Shown: piece by piece, positions 50,738 through 60,059 of the stretch | How positions within the stretch are numbered: the stretch's first letter is position 1 | Layout of the letters: each line of letters opens with the position of its first letter | From: E44-bin32 sp034430595 | Lineage (GTDB): Bacteria; Chloroflexota; Anaerolineae; Anaerolineales; E44-bin32 | Assembly: GCA_034430595.1 (NCBI GenBank) | Contig: DAOUEL010000058.1 | Location: forward strand, 65,946 to 129,945 | Direction: 5' to 3' | Length of the DNA: 64,000 nt | The notes under the pieces: model-generated | Told to the model about the DNA's origin: nothing | The model's database searches: none | The model's input: the letters and a program-made list of their open reading frames with translations, nothing else | Program-made: the position numbers and the translations under genes

Positions 50738-51565
50738 TTACACAGAACGGTTGTCGGTCCGCGTTCTCGACTCCGGTTTTTTCCAGAGGACGATGGCGAG
50801 GACCGCAATGTACCCCAAGGAACCAAGAATTTCCGTCAGGGAAGGGGTGCTGTTGTAACCCAGCAGCGCTTTCATAATCTGACCCAGGAACGAGCTCTCT
50901 GGCAGGAGGGGGTCGATATTCCAGATGGGTTCGATCAAGGCCGGAATCCATCCTGCGCTGTTTAGTTCATGAATTCCATGGGCAACAAGCCCGGCTGCGA
51001 ACAATACGAGCACTGTCCCTGTAAGGAGGAAGAATGTTTTCAGATTCAAACTGATCAGACGGACATACGCTGCCCAACCAAGGATCATCGCGACAAGCAA
51101 CCCGCCCAGCCCACCGATGAGTGTATTTGAAATACCTGCTGATAATGCGCTCGCTGTTAGGAAGAGGCTGAGTTCGATTCCCTCTCGAACCACGGCAAAG
51201 AACGCCAGGCTGGTTAACCCAACGTGCCCGCCGGAAAGGATCGCAGCTTCCACGCCGGTGGTGATCACCTGACTGCGTCGTGCCGCTTGCGAACGCATCC
51301 AGAAGATAGCCCAGGTCAAGACGCCAGCCGCCAGGAGCATGGCCAGCCCTTCAAAGATTTGCTCCAATTTTCCATCCAACCTGACCCCGATCAGCGTTAG
51401 CATCGAGCCTATAAGCAGGCTGATCACGATTGCCCCGATTGTGCCCAGCCAGACGCTGCGCTGCAAATCGGGGCGATCGAGTTTGCGAAGCGTACCGAAG
51501 ACTATGCCCAGGACTAATGCTGCTTCGAGTCCTTCTCGCAACGAAAGAACAAGTCCAGCAATCAC
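50738..51565 (-). CDS. FTR1-family iron permease
   Basis: The 275-residue membrane protein has seven helices and the two REGxE signature motifs (SLREGLEAALVLGI near the N-terminus and VVREGIELSLFL in the middle) that bind iron in FTR1 and EfeU. GTG at 51565 was chosen because GGAGG is four bases upstream and the protein then starts in the first helix; the frame is open further upstream but not coding-like. A Fur-like box lies about 40 bases upstream. No EfeO or EfeB partner is adjacent. Confidence 0.88.
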   Translation of the reverse strand: MIAGLVLSLREGLEAALVLGIVFGTLRKLDRPDLQRSVWLGTIGAIVISLLIGSMLTLIGVRLDGKLEQIFEGLAMLLAAGVLTWAIFWMRSQAARRSQVITTGVEAAILSGGHVGLTSLAFFAVVREGIELSLFLTASALSAGISNTLIGGLGGLLVAMILGWAAYVRLISLNLKTFFLLTGTVLVLFAAGLVAHGIHELNSAGWIPALIEPIWNIDPLLPESSFLGQIMKALLGYNSTPSLTEILGSLGYIAVLAIVLWKKPESRTRTDNRSV

Positions 51566-51605
51566 AACCCCTCCCAAAGTGGATAACAACCCGGGCGAAT
51601 TAATC

Positions 51606-51620
51606 AGATAATTATTATCA
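51606..51620 (-). promoter_or_regulatory. Fur-like box upstream of the FTR1 gene
   Basis: GATAATTATTATC (51607-51619) is a perfect 6-1-6 inverted repeat. Extended by one base each side it matches the 7-1-7 Fur core TGATAATnATTATCA at all but one position. It lies in an AT-rich stretch at the likely promoter of the iron permease. Confidence 0.7.
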
Positions 51621-51768
51621 CAAATGTTAATATTATTATTGGTGGATTGCAATCGGTGAAGGTTTTGCAGTCCAGCAAAGGTCCTTATTGCCAGGGGCGG
51701 AAAAGTATAATAGAGATCATTGGGGAAGCCGCCTGGTCTGGACGTGTATGGCTGGATAGAGAAGGGTA

Positions 51769-52377
51769 ATGCGTACTTCGATCGTTCTCTTTTTATGCCT
51801 GAGTGTGTCATTTGTCTGCAGCAGCTGCAATCAGGCAAACGGGCCGGCCGATCAATCCGACTTGCCAGGGGAATCGCGTGAAATAGCCTTTCCCACTTCA
51901 TCCGGCACAATCTCAGAGTTCAAGCTTTCCAGTCCTGCATTCCAGGACGGGGAGCCCATCCCATCCAGGTTCTCGTGCAATGGAATCGATAGATCACCTC
52001 CGTTGAATTGGTCGAACGTCCCGCAGGATACTGCCAGTCTCATGCTCGTCGTCGAGGATCCCGATGCACCGGGTGGAACCTGGGTGCATTGGATCGTCTA
52101 TAGTTTGCCTGTGGAGATTCGTGAGCTGCCGGAAGGTATCGGTGAGAAGACCGACCTGGGTGGGCTGGGAGAGACCGGGACGAACAGTTGGGGTTATCGA
52201 ACATACGGCGGACCCTGCCCACCGTCGGGTACGCACCGTTACATTTTCCGCCTTTATGCTCTGGATCAACCGCTCGAGCTGCAGCCGGGAACAGCCGTCG
52301 CTGATCTCCTGGGTGCAATCCAGGGGCACATCCTTGGACAGGCAGTGCTTTCAGGGACCTTCAGCACAGAAAAGTAG
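51769..52377 (+). CDS. PEBP-family (YbhB/YbcL-type) lipoprotein
   Basis: The 202-residue product has a lipoprotein signal (FVCSSC) and a phosphatidylethanolamine-binding-protein domain. The family blocks are FSCNGIDRSPPLNW, VVEDPDAPGGTWVHWIVY and GGPCPPSGTHRYIFRLYAL. Such proteins bind anionic ligands in a pocket formed by these loops; their role in bacteria is unclear. GAAGGG precedes the ATG and a TATAAT lies at 51706-51711. It is divergent from the FTR1 permease. Confidence 0.92.
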   Translation: MRTSIVLFLCLSVSFVCSSCNQANGPADQSDLPGESREIAFPTSSGTISEFKLSSPAFQDGEPIPSRFSCNGIDRSPPLNWSNVPQDTASLMLVVEDPDAPGGTWVHWIVYSLPVEIRELPEGIGEKTDLGGLGETGTNSWGYRTYGGPCPPSGTHRYIFRLYALDQPLELQPGTAVADLLGAIQGHILGQAVLSGTFSTEK

Positions 52378-52437
52378 ACGCTAGCTAATACTCGCTGAGC
52401 ACGTGGATTGGATCGGACCCTGGATACACAGCTGTAA

Positions 52438-54162
52438 TCAAGCTTCGATTTCAGTTTTAAGTTCACCAAGCTGGTTGAGAATCCCATCCAGGTTTGACTC
52501 AATCGTCAGCAGCTGTTCCTTTTCCGCCAGCACGAAACGCCGGTAAGGTGCGATCGCTTCCCGGAGCCGATTTGCAGTGCGATCGAGCTCCTTTTCGAAG
52601 CTCGCACCGAGAGCTTCGCGTAGTTCCTCCCGCAGTGCGCCGAGTTTTTCGCGCAATTCCTTCTTCGCTCTCCCACGCCGATAGGGGATGATCGCCAGTC
52701 CGAGAACACCGAGCAGCCCGGCGGCGAGGATACCGGTTGCATCTGCAGCGGCTGTCGTGAGAACTGCTTTCAGGATTAGACCGAGGCTGATTGCGCCAAC
52801 CTCTACCAACCCAACCAGGGCGACGGATTCGCGGACTGTTTCAATCAGGCGCTTTGCCTCCAGTTCCCGATCGAAAGTCTGAATAACGTCATCCGCATCT
52901 CTACCGACGCTATCCAGAAGCTGCCGTCGGTTGTACGCAAACCCACCGGAGGCTTCCCGGGCTGCATCCTGCAGGGCATCTGTCTCCCTGCGCCGTTCCA
53001 GCTCGTCCGTCATCATGCGCCACTGACGAAGCTCTCGCTCTACGAACCAGTCGATGATTTCCTGGATATGGGCCTCAACCCGGGCTGGTGCATCCGCTAC
53101 GACCTGTTCCTCAAAGGACCGGCGCATCGCCCGGGAATTCAGCATTTGCCGTATCCGCAGCAAGCGCATCGATTCATCCAGAAACGCTTCGCCCCGCAGC
53201 TGCATCTGAAGCAGGTCATTCTCGATTCGGTCGACGTGACGCCCAAATTCGGACATCGTATCTGAATTGAAGAGCTCAAGCTGATGATCGACTTTTTCGA
53301 GAGCGATCGCGTCATCTGCCAGGATACGGATCCGCTCCGCCGCTCGATCGAGATACTCTCGACCGATTTTTTCTGCTACCCCGAGTGGGTTGAGTAATTT
53401 CAACCGGAGAATCCCCTCGCGCGATAGTGTTGTCTCCAGGTATTTTTTAAAGCCATCGAACCCGCTTGGGTCGCCGCTCTGGTCAGCGGTGGTACTCAAC
53501 GCCCTTCGTGCCGAGACAGTGAAAACCTCAGGTTCAAATTCCAGGGTCCGTTGCACCTGCTCGCTGACAAAAGCCTGCACCTCCTGCTGTGCTGAGCCGT
53601 CTTCAAGAATGTCGGCTTTGTTGATCGTGACAACAACCTTCTTTCCCCACTGTCGAATGTGCTCGAGGAACTGCCGCTCGCTCTCGGTAAAAGGCCGGTC
53701 GGCTGACGTGACAAAGATGACCATATCGCTGCGCGGGATGAAATCACGTACGATCGCTTCATGATGTCTCAGCACGGCATTCGTGCCCGGTGTATCAACG
53801 ATATGAATTTCTCGCAGCATCTCGCTCGGAAACCGGAGCACCCGGATATCCTCACTGGCGTATTCGGGTTTTCCCACGGGGCCGAATTTGAGAATGTGAA
53901 TTCTGTCCGTGGTAGGTGTTACGCCTTCGTCGAGCAAGCGCTCTCCGAGAAGACCATTGATCAGGGCAGATTTTCCGCTGTTGAATTCCCCTACGACAAC
54001 CAGCAAGAACAGTTCATGCAGTTGTTCGAAAGCCTGCTTCAAGCGAGCTGCGTCATCCGGATCGAGCTCCCAGCCCTCGAGCAATTCCAGCATCGTTCGG
54101 ATGTGACCCCGCTCTGCGTCCCATAATTCGGTTTGTCGATCGTTGAGCAACGATAATGCCAT
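52438..54162 (-). CDS. Bacterial dynamin-like GTPase
   Basis: The 574-residue protein has a dynamin-type GTPase domain with G1 GEFNSGKS (58-65), G2 Thr in TPTTD, G3 DTPG (123-126) and G4 NKAD (181-184). A long helical bundle follows, and two hydrophobic segments near residues 460-505 should insert into the membrane. Such proteins remodel or protect membranes. GGAGGGG lies just before the ATG at 54162. It is divergent from the ECF sigma factor gene. Confidence 0.92.
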   Translation of the reverse strand: MALSLLNDRQTELWDAERGHIRTMLELLEGWELDPDDAARLKQAFEQLHELFLLVVVGEFNSGKSALINGLLGERLLDEGVTPTTDRIHILKFGPVGKPEYASEDIRVLRFPSEMLREIHIVDTPGTNAVLRHHEAIVRDFIPRSDMVIFVTSADRPFTESERQFLEHIRQWGKKVVVTINKADILEDGSAQQEVQAFVSEQVQRTLEFEPEVFTVSARRALSTTADQSGDPSGFDGFKKYLETTLSREGILRLKLLNPLGVAEKIGREYLDRAAERIRILADDAIALEKVDHQLELFNSDTMSEFGRHVDRIENDLLQMQLRGEAFLDESMRLLRIRQMLNSRAMRRSFEEQVVADAPARVEAHIQEIIDWFVERELRQWRMMTDELERRRETDALQDAAREASGGFAYNRRQLLDSVGRDADDVIQTFDRELEAKRLIETVRESVALVGLVEVGAISLGLILKAVLTTAAADATGILAAGLLGVLGLAIIPYRRGRAKKELREKLGALREELREALGASFEKELDRTANRLREAIAPYRRFVLAEKEQLLTIESNLDGILNQLGELKTEIEA

Positions 54163-54289
54163 CGCCCCTCCTGGGACTCTCGTGCAATAGAAAACACCTT
54201 GAATATAGGGTATTGTAATCTGCATTCCAGTCGAACGTCGACTGTCCTGTTCAAACTGGGTGTAACAAACGAAGGGGTTAACCGTTTGT

Positions 54290-54853
54290 ATGGATGGAAC
54301 GAATCCTGAAGCGCCCCGCGATGCGGATTTGATCGCTCGCGCAAAGCGAGGCGATGCGCATGCGTATGGAAATCTCTACCAACGCTATGCTGAATCGATA
54401 TATAAGTATATCCGCCTGCGTGTCAGTGACGAGCATGCTGCGCAGGATCTGACGGAGACGGTTTTCCTTCGAACTTACGAATCGCTTGGTCGATATCGTG
54501 AACGGGGGCTGCGTTTCTCAGCCTTCCTTTACCAGGTCGCCCGCAATCTGCTGGTCGACTATTACCGACAGGCAGAGGACTTAGTATCGATCGATGAAAC
54601 CGAACCTGCGGTCGGCGGGCGCATGAGCATGGACGAGCGCTTCATCCAGCACGAAGAGGTAGAGGCAATCAAACGGGCCCTGAAGAAGCTACCGGAGGAA
54701 TACCAGGAGATTATTCGATTACGGGTCATCCTGGATGTACCAACGCAGGAGGTTGCCGAGTGGATGAGCAAGAGTTCAGGTGCAGTTCGAGTCCTGCTGC
54801 ACCGCGCTCTTAAAGCGCTGCGTCGAGAAGTTGAGCACCATCATGTTGAATAA
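54290..54853 (+). CDS. ECF-type RNA polymerase sigma factor
   Basis: The 187-residue protein has a region 2 (AYGNLYQRYAESIYKYI, then VFLRTYESLGRY) and a region 4 helix-turn-helix (LPEEYQEIIRLRVILDVPTQ, then AVRVLLHRALKALRR). It directs RNA polymerase to a private promoter set. GAAGGGG lies 12 bases upstream of the ATG. Its end overlaps the start of the DUF5667 gene, the usual arrangement for a sigma factor and its membrane regulator. Confidence 0.93.
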   Translation: MDGTNPEAPRDADLIARAKRGDAHAYGNLYQRYAESIYKYIRLRVSDEHAAQDLTETVFLRTYESLGRYRERGLRFSAFLYQVARNLLVDYYRQAEDLVSIDETEPAVGGRMSMDERFIQHEEVEAIKRALKKLPEEYQEIIRLRVILDVPTQEVAEWMSKSSGAVRVLLHRALKALRREVEHHHVE

Positions 54854-55739
54854 AGATGCACGCAACCTAGACTACTGCCTGACTAAAATTCAGTCAGGTG
54901 CGATGACGCTGGAACAGGCGCTGACGGCCTATCCGAAGCACGCAGGCCGGCTGCGGGAGCTGCTCGAGTTCGCTCAAACCCTGCGTCACGAACTGGTCCC
55001 AGCCGATCCCAAACCGGGCTTCATTCGGGATTCCCGGAGTCGGATCGAACATGCAATTCATTCAAAATTCCAACCGACCACACACATACTGCGACCCAGC
55101 CGGCGACTGACGCTGCGGCCGACCTATTTGCTGTTCGTCCTGGTACTCATTACCGCGATCTTCGGCAGTGGTTATGGGGTTTACTCCGCATCCGCTGCGT
55201 CCTTGCCAGGTGATTTCCTGTATTCCATCAAACGGGCTGGTGAGGAAGTGCAACTCATCCTCAGTTACTCGGACACAGGTGATCTCCAGCTGCTTCTTAA
55301 CCTTGCCCAGGAAAGGCTGGATGAGTACCAGGCGCTGCTTGATGCTGCTAGGTATGATGATTTAGAACGTGCGCTGGCTGGCTTCGAGCGAGAGGTAGAA
55401 CGCTTAGGGGAGCGTTCAGTTGAAGGCGAGATTCCGTCAGCAACCTTCGACCATCTAGATGATCAGCTGGAAAAGCATATTCAGAAACTCGAGCTAATAC
55501 GCGATCAGGTTCCCGGGTCTGCCATCCTATCGATCGAAAAGGCTCTTGATAAGACCAGGCACTCCCAGGCTGTGATTGAAACGCTGCAGGAAGGTGGGCG
55601 GCCATCGGATCTGGCTCCGGGACAGCAAGACAAACAGACCGGGAATAGTAAGGATTCGAGCAAGCAGAATGAACATGATCGTTCATCAGGGGAAGATAAA
55701 AGTAAGGGTCAGGACAAAGAAAAACAAAAAGATAAATAG
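54843..55739 (+). CDS. DUF5667-type membrane protein, likely anti-sigma partner
   Basis: The 298-residue protein has an N-terminal cytoplasmic part of about 90 residues (LEQALTAYPKHAGRLRELLE), one membrane helix (TYLLFVLVLITAIFGSGYG), and an outer DUF5667 domain (ASLPGDFLYSIKRAGEEVQL, then coiled helices). It ends in a Lys/Asp/Ser-rich tail. The cytoplasmic part could bind the sigma factor encoded by the overlapping upstream gene (11 shared bases). An anti-sigma role is inferred from this arrangement and not proved. Confidence 0.8.
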   Translation: MLNKDARNLDYCLTKIQSGAMTLEQALTAYPKHAGRLRELLEFAQTLRHELVPADPKPGFIRDSRSRIEHAIHSKFQPTTHILRPSRRLTLRPTYLLFVLVLITAIFGSGYGVYSASAASLPGDFLYSIKRAGEEVQLILSYSDTGDLQLLLNLAQERLDEYQALLDAARYDDLERALAGFEREVERLGERSVEGEIPSATFDHLDDQLEKHIQKLELIRDQVPGSAILSIEKALDKTRHSQAVIETLQEGGRPSDLAPGQQDKQTGNSKDSSKQNEHDRSSGEDKSKGQDKEKQKDK

Positions 55740-55821
55740 AAAGTGAATTGAGGCTTGGAGTGGTTGGGGGCGTCGCAGACTGATTCTCCATGCTCCTTGA
55801 CCTATGATCGATAAGATCAAG

Positions 55822-55851
55822 ACATCAGCCTGGCTTCAGCCAGGCTGATGT
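55822..55851 (+). terminator. Hairpin terminator after the sigma/DUF5667 operon
   Basis: ACATCAGCCTGGC and GCCAGGCTGATGT form a perfect 13-base stem with the loop TTCA. The tail is TATAACC and not a T tract, so termination efficiency is uncertain. Confidence 0.6.
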
Positions 55852-55938
55852 TATAACCCCGCGCTTGACTCATGATCGACACTCATCTAGCATCAAGATT
55901 AGGTTATTATCAGCCGCATCGCCCATCCGGAGGCTGGA

Positions 55939-56295
55939 ATGAGAGTCCTTCTCCTGCTGGCTTTAATCCTGTCGTTGATTGTCACGGTATTTGCGGTCCA
56001 GAATAACACCCCAAGTAAGGTTGCCTTCCTGAGCTGGAATGTGACCGGGTCGCTGGCTATCGTCCTGATGATTACATTTGCCTTGGGTATCATCATTGGA
56101 GTGATGGTTATGCTGCCGAGCAGCGTCCGGGCCCGTCTTTCAGCTCGAGAGGAACGGAAACGTAAGGAGGACCTGGCAGGCCAGTTGGAGAAGTCACAGG
56201 CTGTCCAAGCAAGCCTGGAACCGCCGGCCGTTGAGTCGCCCTCCCCTTCTAGTGATCCATCACAAACCCCCCGCCCGGATCGTGATCCTGGGTGA
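55939..56295 (+). CDS. LapA-domain (DUF1049) membrane protein
   Basis: The 118-residue protein has two membrane helices with the LapA pattern VTVFAVQNNTPSKVAFLSWN between them, followed by a charged cytoplasmic coil and a Pro/Ser-rich tail. LapA relatives act with LapB in lipopolysaccharide control in Proteobacteria, but in other phyla the function is unknown. GGAGG lies six bases before the ATG. It is a single-gene unit. Confidence 0.85.
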   Translation: MRVLLLLALILSLIVTVFAVQNNTPSKVAFLSWNVTGSLAIVLMITFALGIIIGVMVMLPSSVRARLSAREERKRKEDLAGQLEKSQAVQASLEPPAVESPSPSSDPSQTPRPDRDPG

Positions 56296-56339
56296 TCCGT
56301 TCCCGTATGTTATTCTGGTCCGATCGATATCCCGAATGC

Positions 56340-58703
56340 TTATAGTGGGAACAGGGCCGGGACGAGAAGTAAGGCGGCTAGCAGTAATAACAGGGTGAGT
56401 GGTGCTCCGACTTTTAGGAAATCTGAAAAACGGTAGCCAGCGGGTCCCATTACCAGACTGTTTGCGGGGTGGGAAATCGGGCTGAGGAAGTTGGTCGAGG
56501 CGGCGACCGCGATCAGCATCGACAGGGTGGAGGGGGAAATCCCGATCTCACGGGCTGTACTGATGGCGATCGGGACCATAATCACTACTAATGCCGCACT
56601 GGGCATGAACTGGGACGTAATGGTGGTCAAGACAAAGATGCCGGCCAGGATTGCGAATACCCCGGCTGACCCAACGGCATCAACTACATTGCGTGCCAGC
56701 CAGACCGCCGCCCCGGTAGACTGCATCGCAACTCCCAACGGCAGCATACCGGCGATAAGGAAGACCGTCTTCCAGTCTATAAAGCGGTAAGCCTCCTCCA
56801 TCGTCAGAACACCAAGCAGAATCATGATCGTCGCTCCGATGACAGCCGCAAGTTCAATGGGCAGCCAGTGCAGGATGACAGAGCTGACGACCCCGATCAT
56901 GATCAATATCGCGAGAGGCTCTTTAGCTCCCCTGCCGACCGGTTGCGCAGATTGTGTGAGGACCAGGAAATCTGAATCATCTTTTAACAACTGCAGTCGG
57001 GATCGAGGTCCGTAAAGCAGTAAAGCATCACCGAATTTAAGCTTCATGGCTCGCAGACCTGATCGATATGCACGACCTGCTCGCCAGATTGCCAGCACAC
57101 TCAGACCGAATTTCTCCCGAAAATGAAGCTCGCGCAGTGTCTTTCCAACAAGTGTCGTAAATGGGGAGAGCACGACCTCCATCAACCCTACTTGATCGGA
57201 TTGCAGTGACTCGAGATCTGGAAGCGGGCCGAGCAGCTGCTGGATTTGCTGCAGTCCGCTCAAGACCTTTAAATCCTCCGGCCAGACTTCAACCAGGAGC
57301 AAATCCTCCGGTTGAAGAACTATCTCCGGATCGGGCAACAGCTCAGTCGTCGATCGCCGCCGTATGCCGAGAACGGCAATTCCAAACGCATCAGCCAACC
57401 GGCTTTCGATCAATGTGTTGCCAACCAGCATCGAGTCATACGGGATGCGCATGATACGAACGCGTTCATCCAGGTGGTAGCGCTGTTGGACATCATCAGG
57501 TTTAAGCTCGGACGAGACCAACCAATCATCGGCACCATCCAAAGCCGAAAGTCTTTCTCGATCCCCTAGCACAAGCAGGCGGTCGGATTCCTGCAGGATC
57601 TTCCCCTGCAGGTTCGTGCGTTGAGCAAGTCCTTCGTGTTCGATGGCCAGAACGGTTATTCCAAAGCGTGCCCGAAAGTCGCTTTCAAAGAGGGTCGAAC
57701 TCACCAGCGAGGACCCACTGTTGAGCGTCAACTCCCTGAACTGAACGTGGTCATTCAGCAGATCGCCGATATGGAGATCGCCCTCCATGATTAAAAGCGG
57801 GCTGTTGCGCAGGGCGATCATCCGGTCCACACGCCCTTCAACAACCAGTTGATCTGCTTCAAGCAGTAAAGTTGCCGGGAGGGGGGCAAGCATTCGTTCG
57901 TGCTGTCGAAGGATTGCGACAACATTCAATTCAAGCGCAGCACCAATTCGGCTTTGCGCGAGCTGCCTGCCGATCAGCGGAGATCCAGCCGGGATTTGGA
58001 CCACGAACAACCGCTCATCGATGTCATAGAGGTCCTCATGGGGTCCGCTGGCGGTTTGCAGATTGCTGCTGGAGTTTTCACGACGGGGGAGCATACGGCG
58101 GCCGATCATGCTCATATAGGCTGTGCCGAGAACCAGCATTACCAACCCGATCGGAGTGAAGTCGAAAAACCGGAACGGCGTAACATTTTGCCCGAGCAAG
58201 ATGTTGTTTACCAGAATATTTGGCGGTGTTCCGATTAACGTGATCATGCCCCCCAGGATTGTGCCAAATGCAAGCGGCATCAACAGCCGCGAAGGTGAAA
58301 TTCGCAACCTGCGGGCGATGTCCATAACGACTGGTAGCAGCAAGGCAGCCACCCCAACGTTATTGATGAAGGCTGATAACAGGCCGGCCGTAAGCATGAT
58401 GGCGATGATGATGCGTGCTTCGGATTTCCCCGCCAGCCTTATCAGGATCTTGCCAATCCGGTTGGCTACCCCACTTCGTGCCAGGCCGCCGCTCAGAATA
58501 AAAACAGCCCAAACGGTAATTACCGCCGGATTGCTGAATCCTGAAAGAGCTTCTGTAGGCGTTACCAGGCCGCTGAGCGCCAATGCTGCGAGCACCATCA
58601 GCGCGATCAGGTCGATCCGTAGCCGCTCCTGGATCAGCAGGACGAATGCGATCGCGATGATCAGCAGAACGAGAGCTATATCGCTGCTCAACGATATCTC
58701 CAT
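56340..58703 (-). CDS. SLC13-type anion transporter with four TrkA_C domains
   Basis: The 787-residue protein has a split citrate/sulfate-transporter membrane domain with NNVGVAALLLPV and IGTPPNILVNN in the first half and VLTTITSQFMPSAALVVIMV in the second. Between the halves four TrkA_C (RCK_C) domains occur, each with the pattern LVGxTLxESxLxxxFGxxVLAI and ending EDxLLV. ATG at 58703 was preferred over a TTG at 58724. It may carry sulfate or dicarboxylates with sodium. The four cytoplasmic domains probably bind a nucleotide that gates transport. Confidence 0.88.
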   Translation of the reverse strand: MEISLSSDIALVLLIIAIAFVLLIQERLRIDLIALMVLAALALSGLVTPTEALSGFSNPAVITVWAVFILSGGLARSGVANRIGKILIRLAGKSEARIIIAIMLTAGLLSAFINNVGVAALLLPVVMDIARRLRISPSRLLMPLAFGTILGGMITLIGTPPNILVNNILLGQNVTPFRFFDFTPIGLVMLVLGTAYMSMIGRRMLPRRENSSSNLQTASGPHEDLYDIDERLFVVQIPAGSPLIGRQLAQSRIGAALELNVVAILRQHERMLAPLPATLLLEADQLVVEGRVDRMIALRNSPLLIMEGDLHIGDLLNDHVQFRELTLNSGSSLVSSTLFESDFRARFGITVLAIEHEGLAQRTNLQGKILQESDRLLVLGDRERLSALDGADDWLVSSELKPDDVQQRYHLDERVRIMRIPYDSMLVGNTLIESRLADAFGIAVLGIRRRSTTELLPDPEIVLQPEDLLLVEVWPEDLKVLSGLQQIQQLLGPLPDLESLQSDQVGLMEVVLSPFTTLVGKTLRELHFREKFGLSVLAIWRAGRAYRSGLRAMKLKFGDALLLYGPRSRLQLLKDDSDFLVLTQSAQPVGRGAKEPLAILIMIGVVSSVILHWLPIELAAVIGATIMILLGVLTMEEAYRFIDWKTVFLIAGMLPLGVAMQSTGAAVWLARNVVDAVGSAGVFAILAGIFVLTTITSQFMPSAALVVIMVPIAISTAREIGISPSTLSMLIAVAASTNFLSPISHPANSLVMGPAGYRFSDFLKVGAPLTLLLLLAALLLVPALFPL

Positions 58704-59502
58704 GTGCACTGGGTCTTGGAACAACTACACTTAAAGCTATCGTACTCGGGCCTACTTGCCAAGTGCATCTTCGGAGACATTTCGAACTTAGCGCAACACC
58801 TTCATACTGAATATCGTCTCAATTTAAGATCTCCGCTTTTAGCGCTTACGGCAAACATGATTCAACTGCGTTTTCACATGGGGTAACTGCTTGAGGTCCA
58901 AATCAACACGATTAACGAAAATCCAGTATGGTTCGTGCAAAGTCCGCTTCAGCCTGACCGCAACGATCATTGGTGCTTGTTTCGCGATTTCGCTGACAGA
59001 TGTCTTTGGTATTGCGCCCGAGGTGGTTGCCATTCTTCCAGATCGAGGCTGGGATAATATCCATGGCCCGATCCTCGGACAGCTTTCCGAAGCGCGACCT
59101 TTTCTCTACCGGTCTGGAAAGCTGCCTCCCGGAAGTGGGATTCGAAACGAGCATTATCACCGAGATCGCAGGTTGGGCTCTGGACGAGCAGGTCATCCAG
59201 GCCTTCCGCCAAGCGCCGGTCGGGCAATCCTGCTCGGGCTCTGCGTGCTGGTTGGAGTCAGTGTGACTGCTGCCTGAGTACTGGCAGACACGTCTACCCG
59301 TCCCGAACTGCGGAGAAATACCGCGTTCCACCGCAGATGGGAGGTACTTGTGGGCAAATCTGCCCCTGACCTTCGGGGGTACCCAGAACACTCTGCAGTT
59401 TGCGGATCGCTCTAATTAAGAAATACGGGACTTATCGAAAATGAATCGGCGCTTGATAAAGTTTGGGCTGCATCAGCTTGCAACTGGCCTGACCAGCCCA
59501 TC
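58704..59502. other. Gene-poor stretch with no convincing coding frame
   Basis: Several frames of 60-160 codons are open on both strands here, but none matches a family I recognise, none has a good ribosome site and the composition does not favour one frame. The sequence may be the decayed remnant of a gene or a long non-coding spacer. It includes the upstream region of the SLC13 gene. Confidence 0.5.
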
Positions 59503-59997
59503 CTAGCGGAAGGGACTCGACTCAGCCGGAGTACCTTCGAGCACTCGGACCCCAACCGCACTTGCTTCCGCAGTTTTAACCCCATCGACGAAGACCTCGC
59601 AGGTCAGTGAGGTTCGCCGGCCCTTGATTTCGGAGATACGAGCTCGCAGTTCAACCGGGCGATCGTTAGGTGTGGGCTTCAGATAACGAACAGTAATCTC
59701 AGCCGTCGCGTAGCGGTAGTCGGGTTGACTATCCAGACTTCGGCCTTCCTCACGGTATGCGGCAGCCATGGCTGTTCCCATGCAGTGGCAGTCAACGAGA
59801 GTTGCCAGGATTCCACCGTTCATGACCGTTTCCCATCCGTGGTATTTCGGCTGGGAGTGGAAGATACAGACGGCTTCGTCCCCTTCCCAGTAGCTCTTTA
59901 TCTGCAGGCCATCCGGATTCTCGGCGCCACATCCGAAACACACGTTCCCCGGCATATGATCTTGGAAGTATTCGATATCCATTTGCTCCTCGTTCAT
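59503..59997 (-). CDS. Hot-dog-fold thioesterase (PaaI-like)
   Basis: The 164-residue protein has the hot-dog motif HGWETVMNGGILATLVDCHC and the later strand RYLKPTPNDRPVELRARI. An N-terminal CFGCGAENPDGL motif is typical of a subgroup of acyl-CoA thioesterases. The catalytic Asp lies in TLVD. It may hydrolyse an acyl-CoA; the substrate is unknown. ATG at 59982 is an alternative start. Confidence 0.88.
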   Translation of the reverse strand: MNEEQMDIEYFQDHMPGNVCFGCGAENPDGLQIKSYWEGDEAVCIFHSQPKYHGWETVMNGGILATLVDCHCMGTAMAAAYREEGRSLDSQPDYRYATAEITVRYLKPTPNDRPVELRARISEIKGRRTSLTCEVFVDGVKTAEASAVGVRVLEGTPAESSPFR

Positions 59998-60059
59998 TTC
60001 GCTTCTCATCCAGTTGCAGAGCCCGGTTGTAGTCACGAAACCGAGGCTGCGGTTTTCTT

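Noticed and set aside
51566..51910. N-terminal extension of the FTR1 reading frame
   Set aside because: The upstream part is antisense to the PEBP start region, covers the Fur-like box and shows no protein-like pattern; a good ribosome site exists at 51565.
58891..59391. Overlapping open frames on both strands in the gap before the thioesterase
   Set aside because: No family pattern, no ribosome site, and competing frames of similar length on the other strand.
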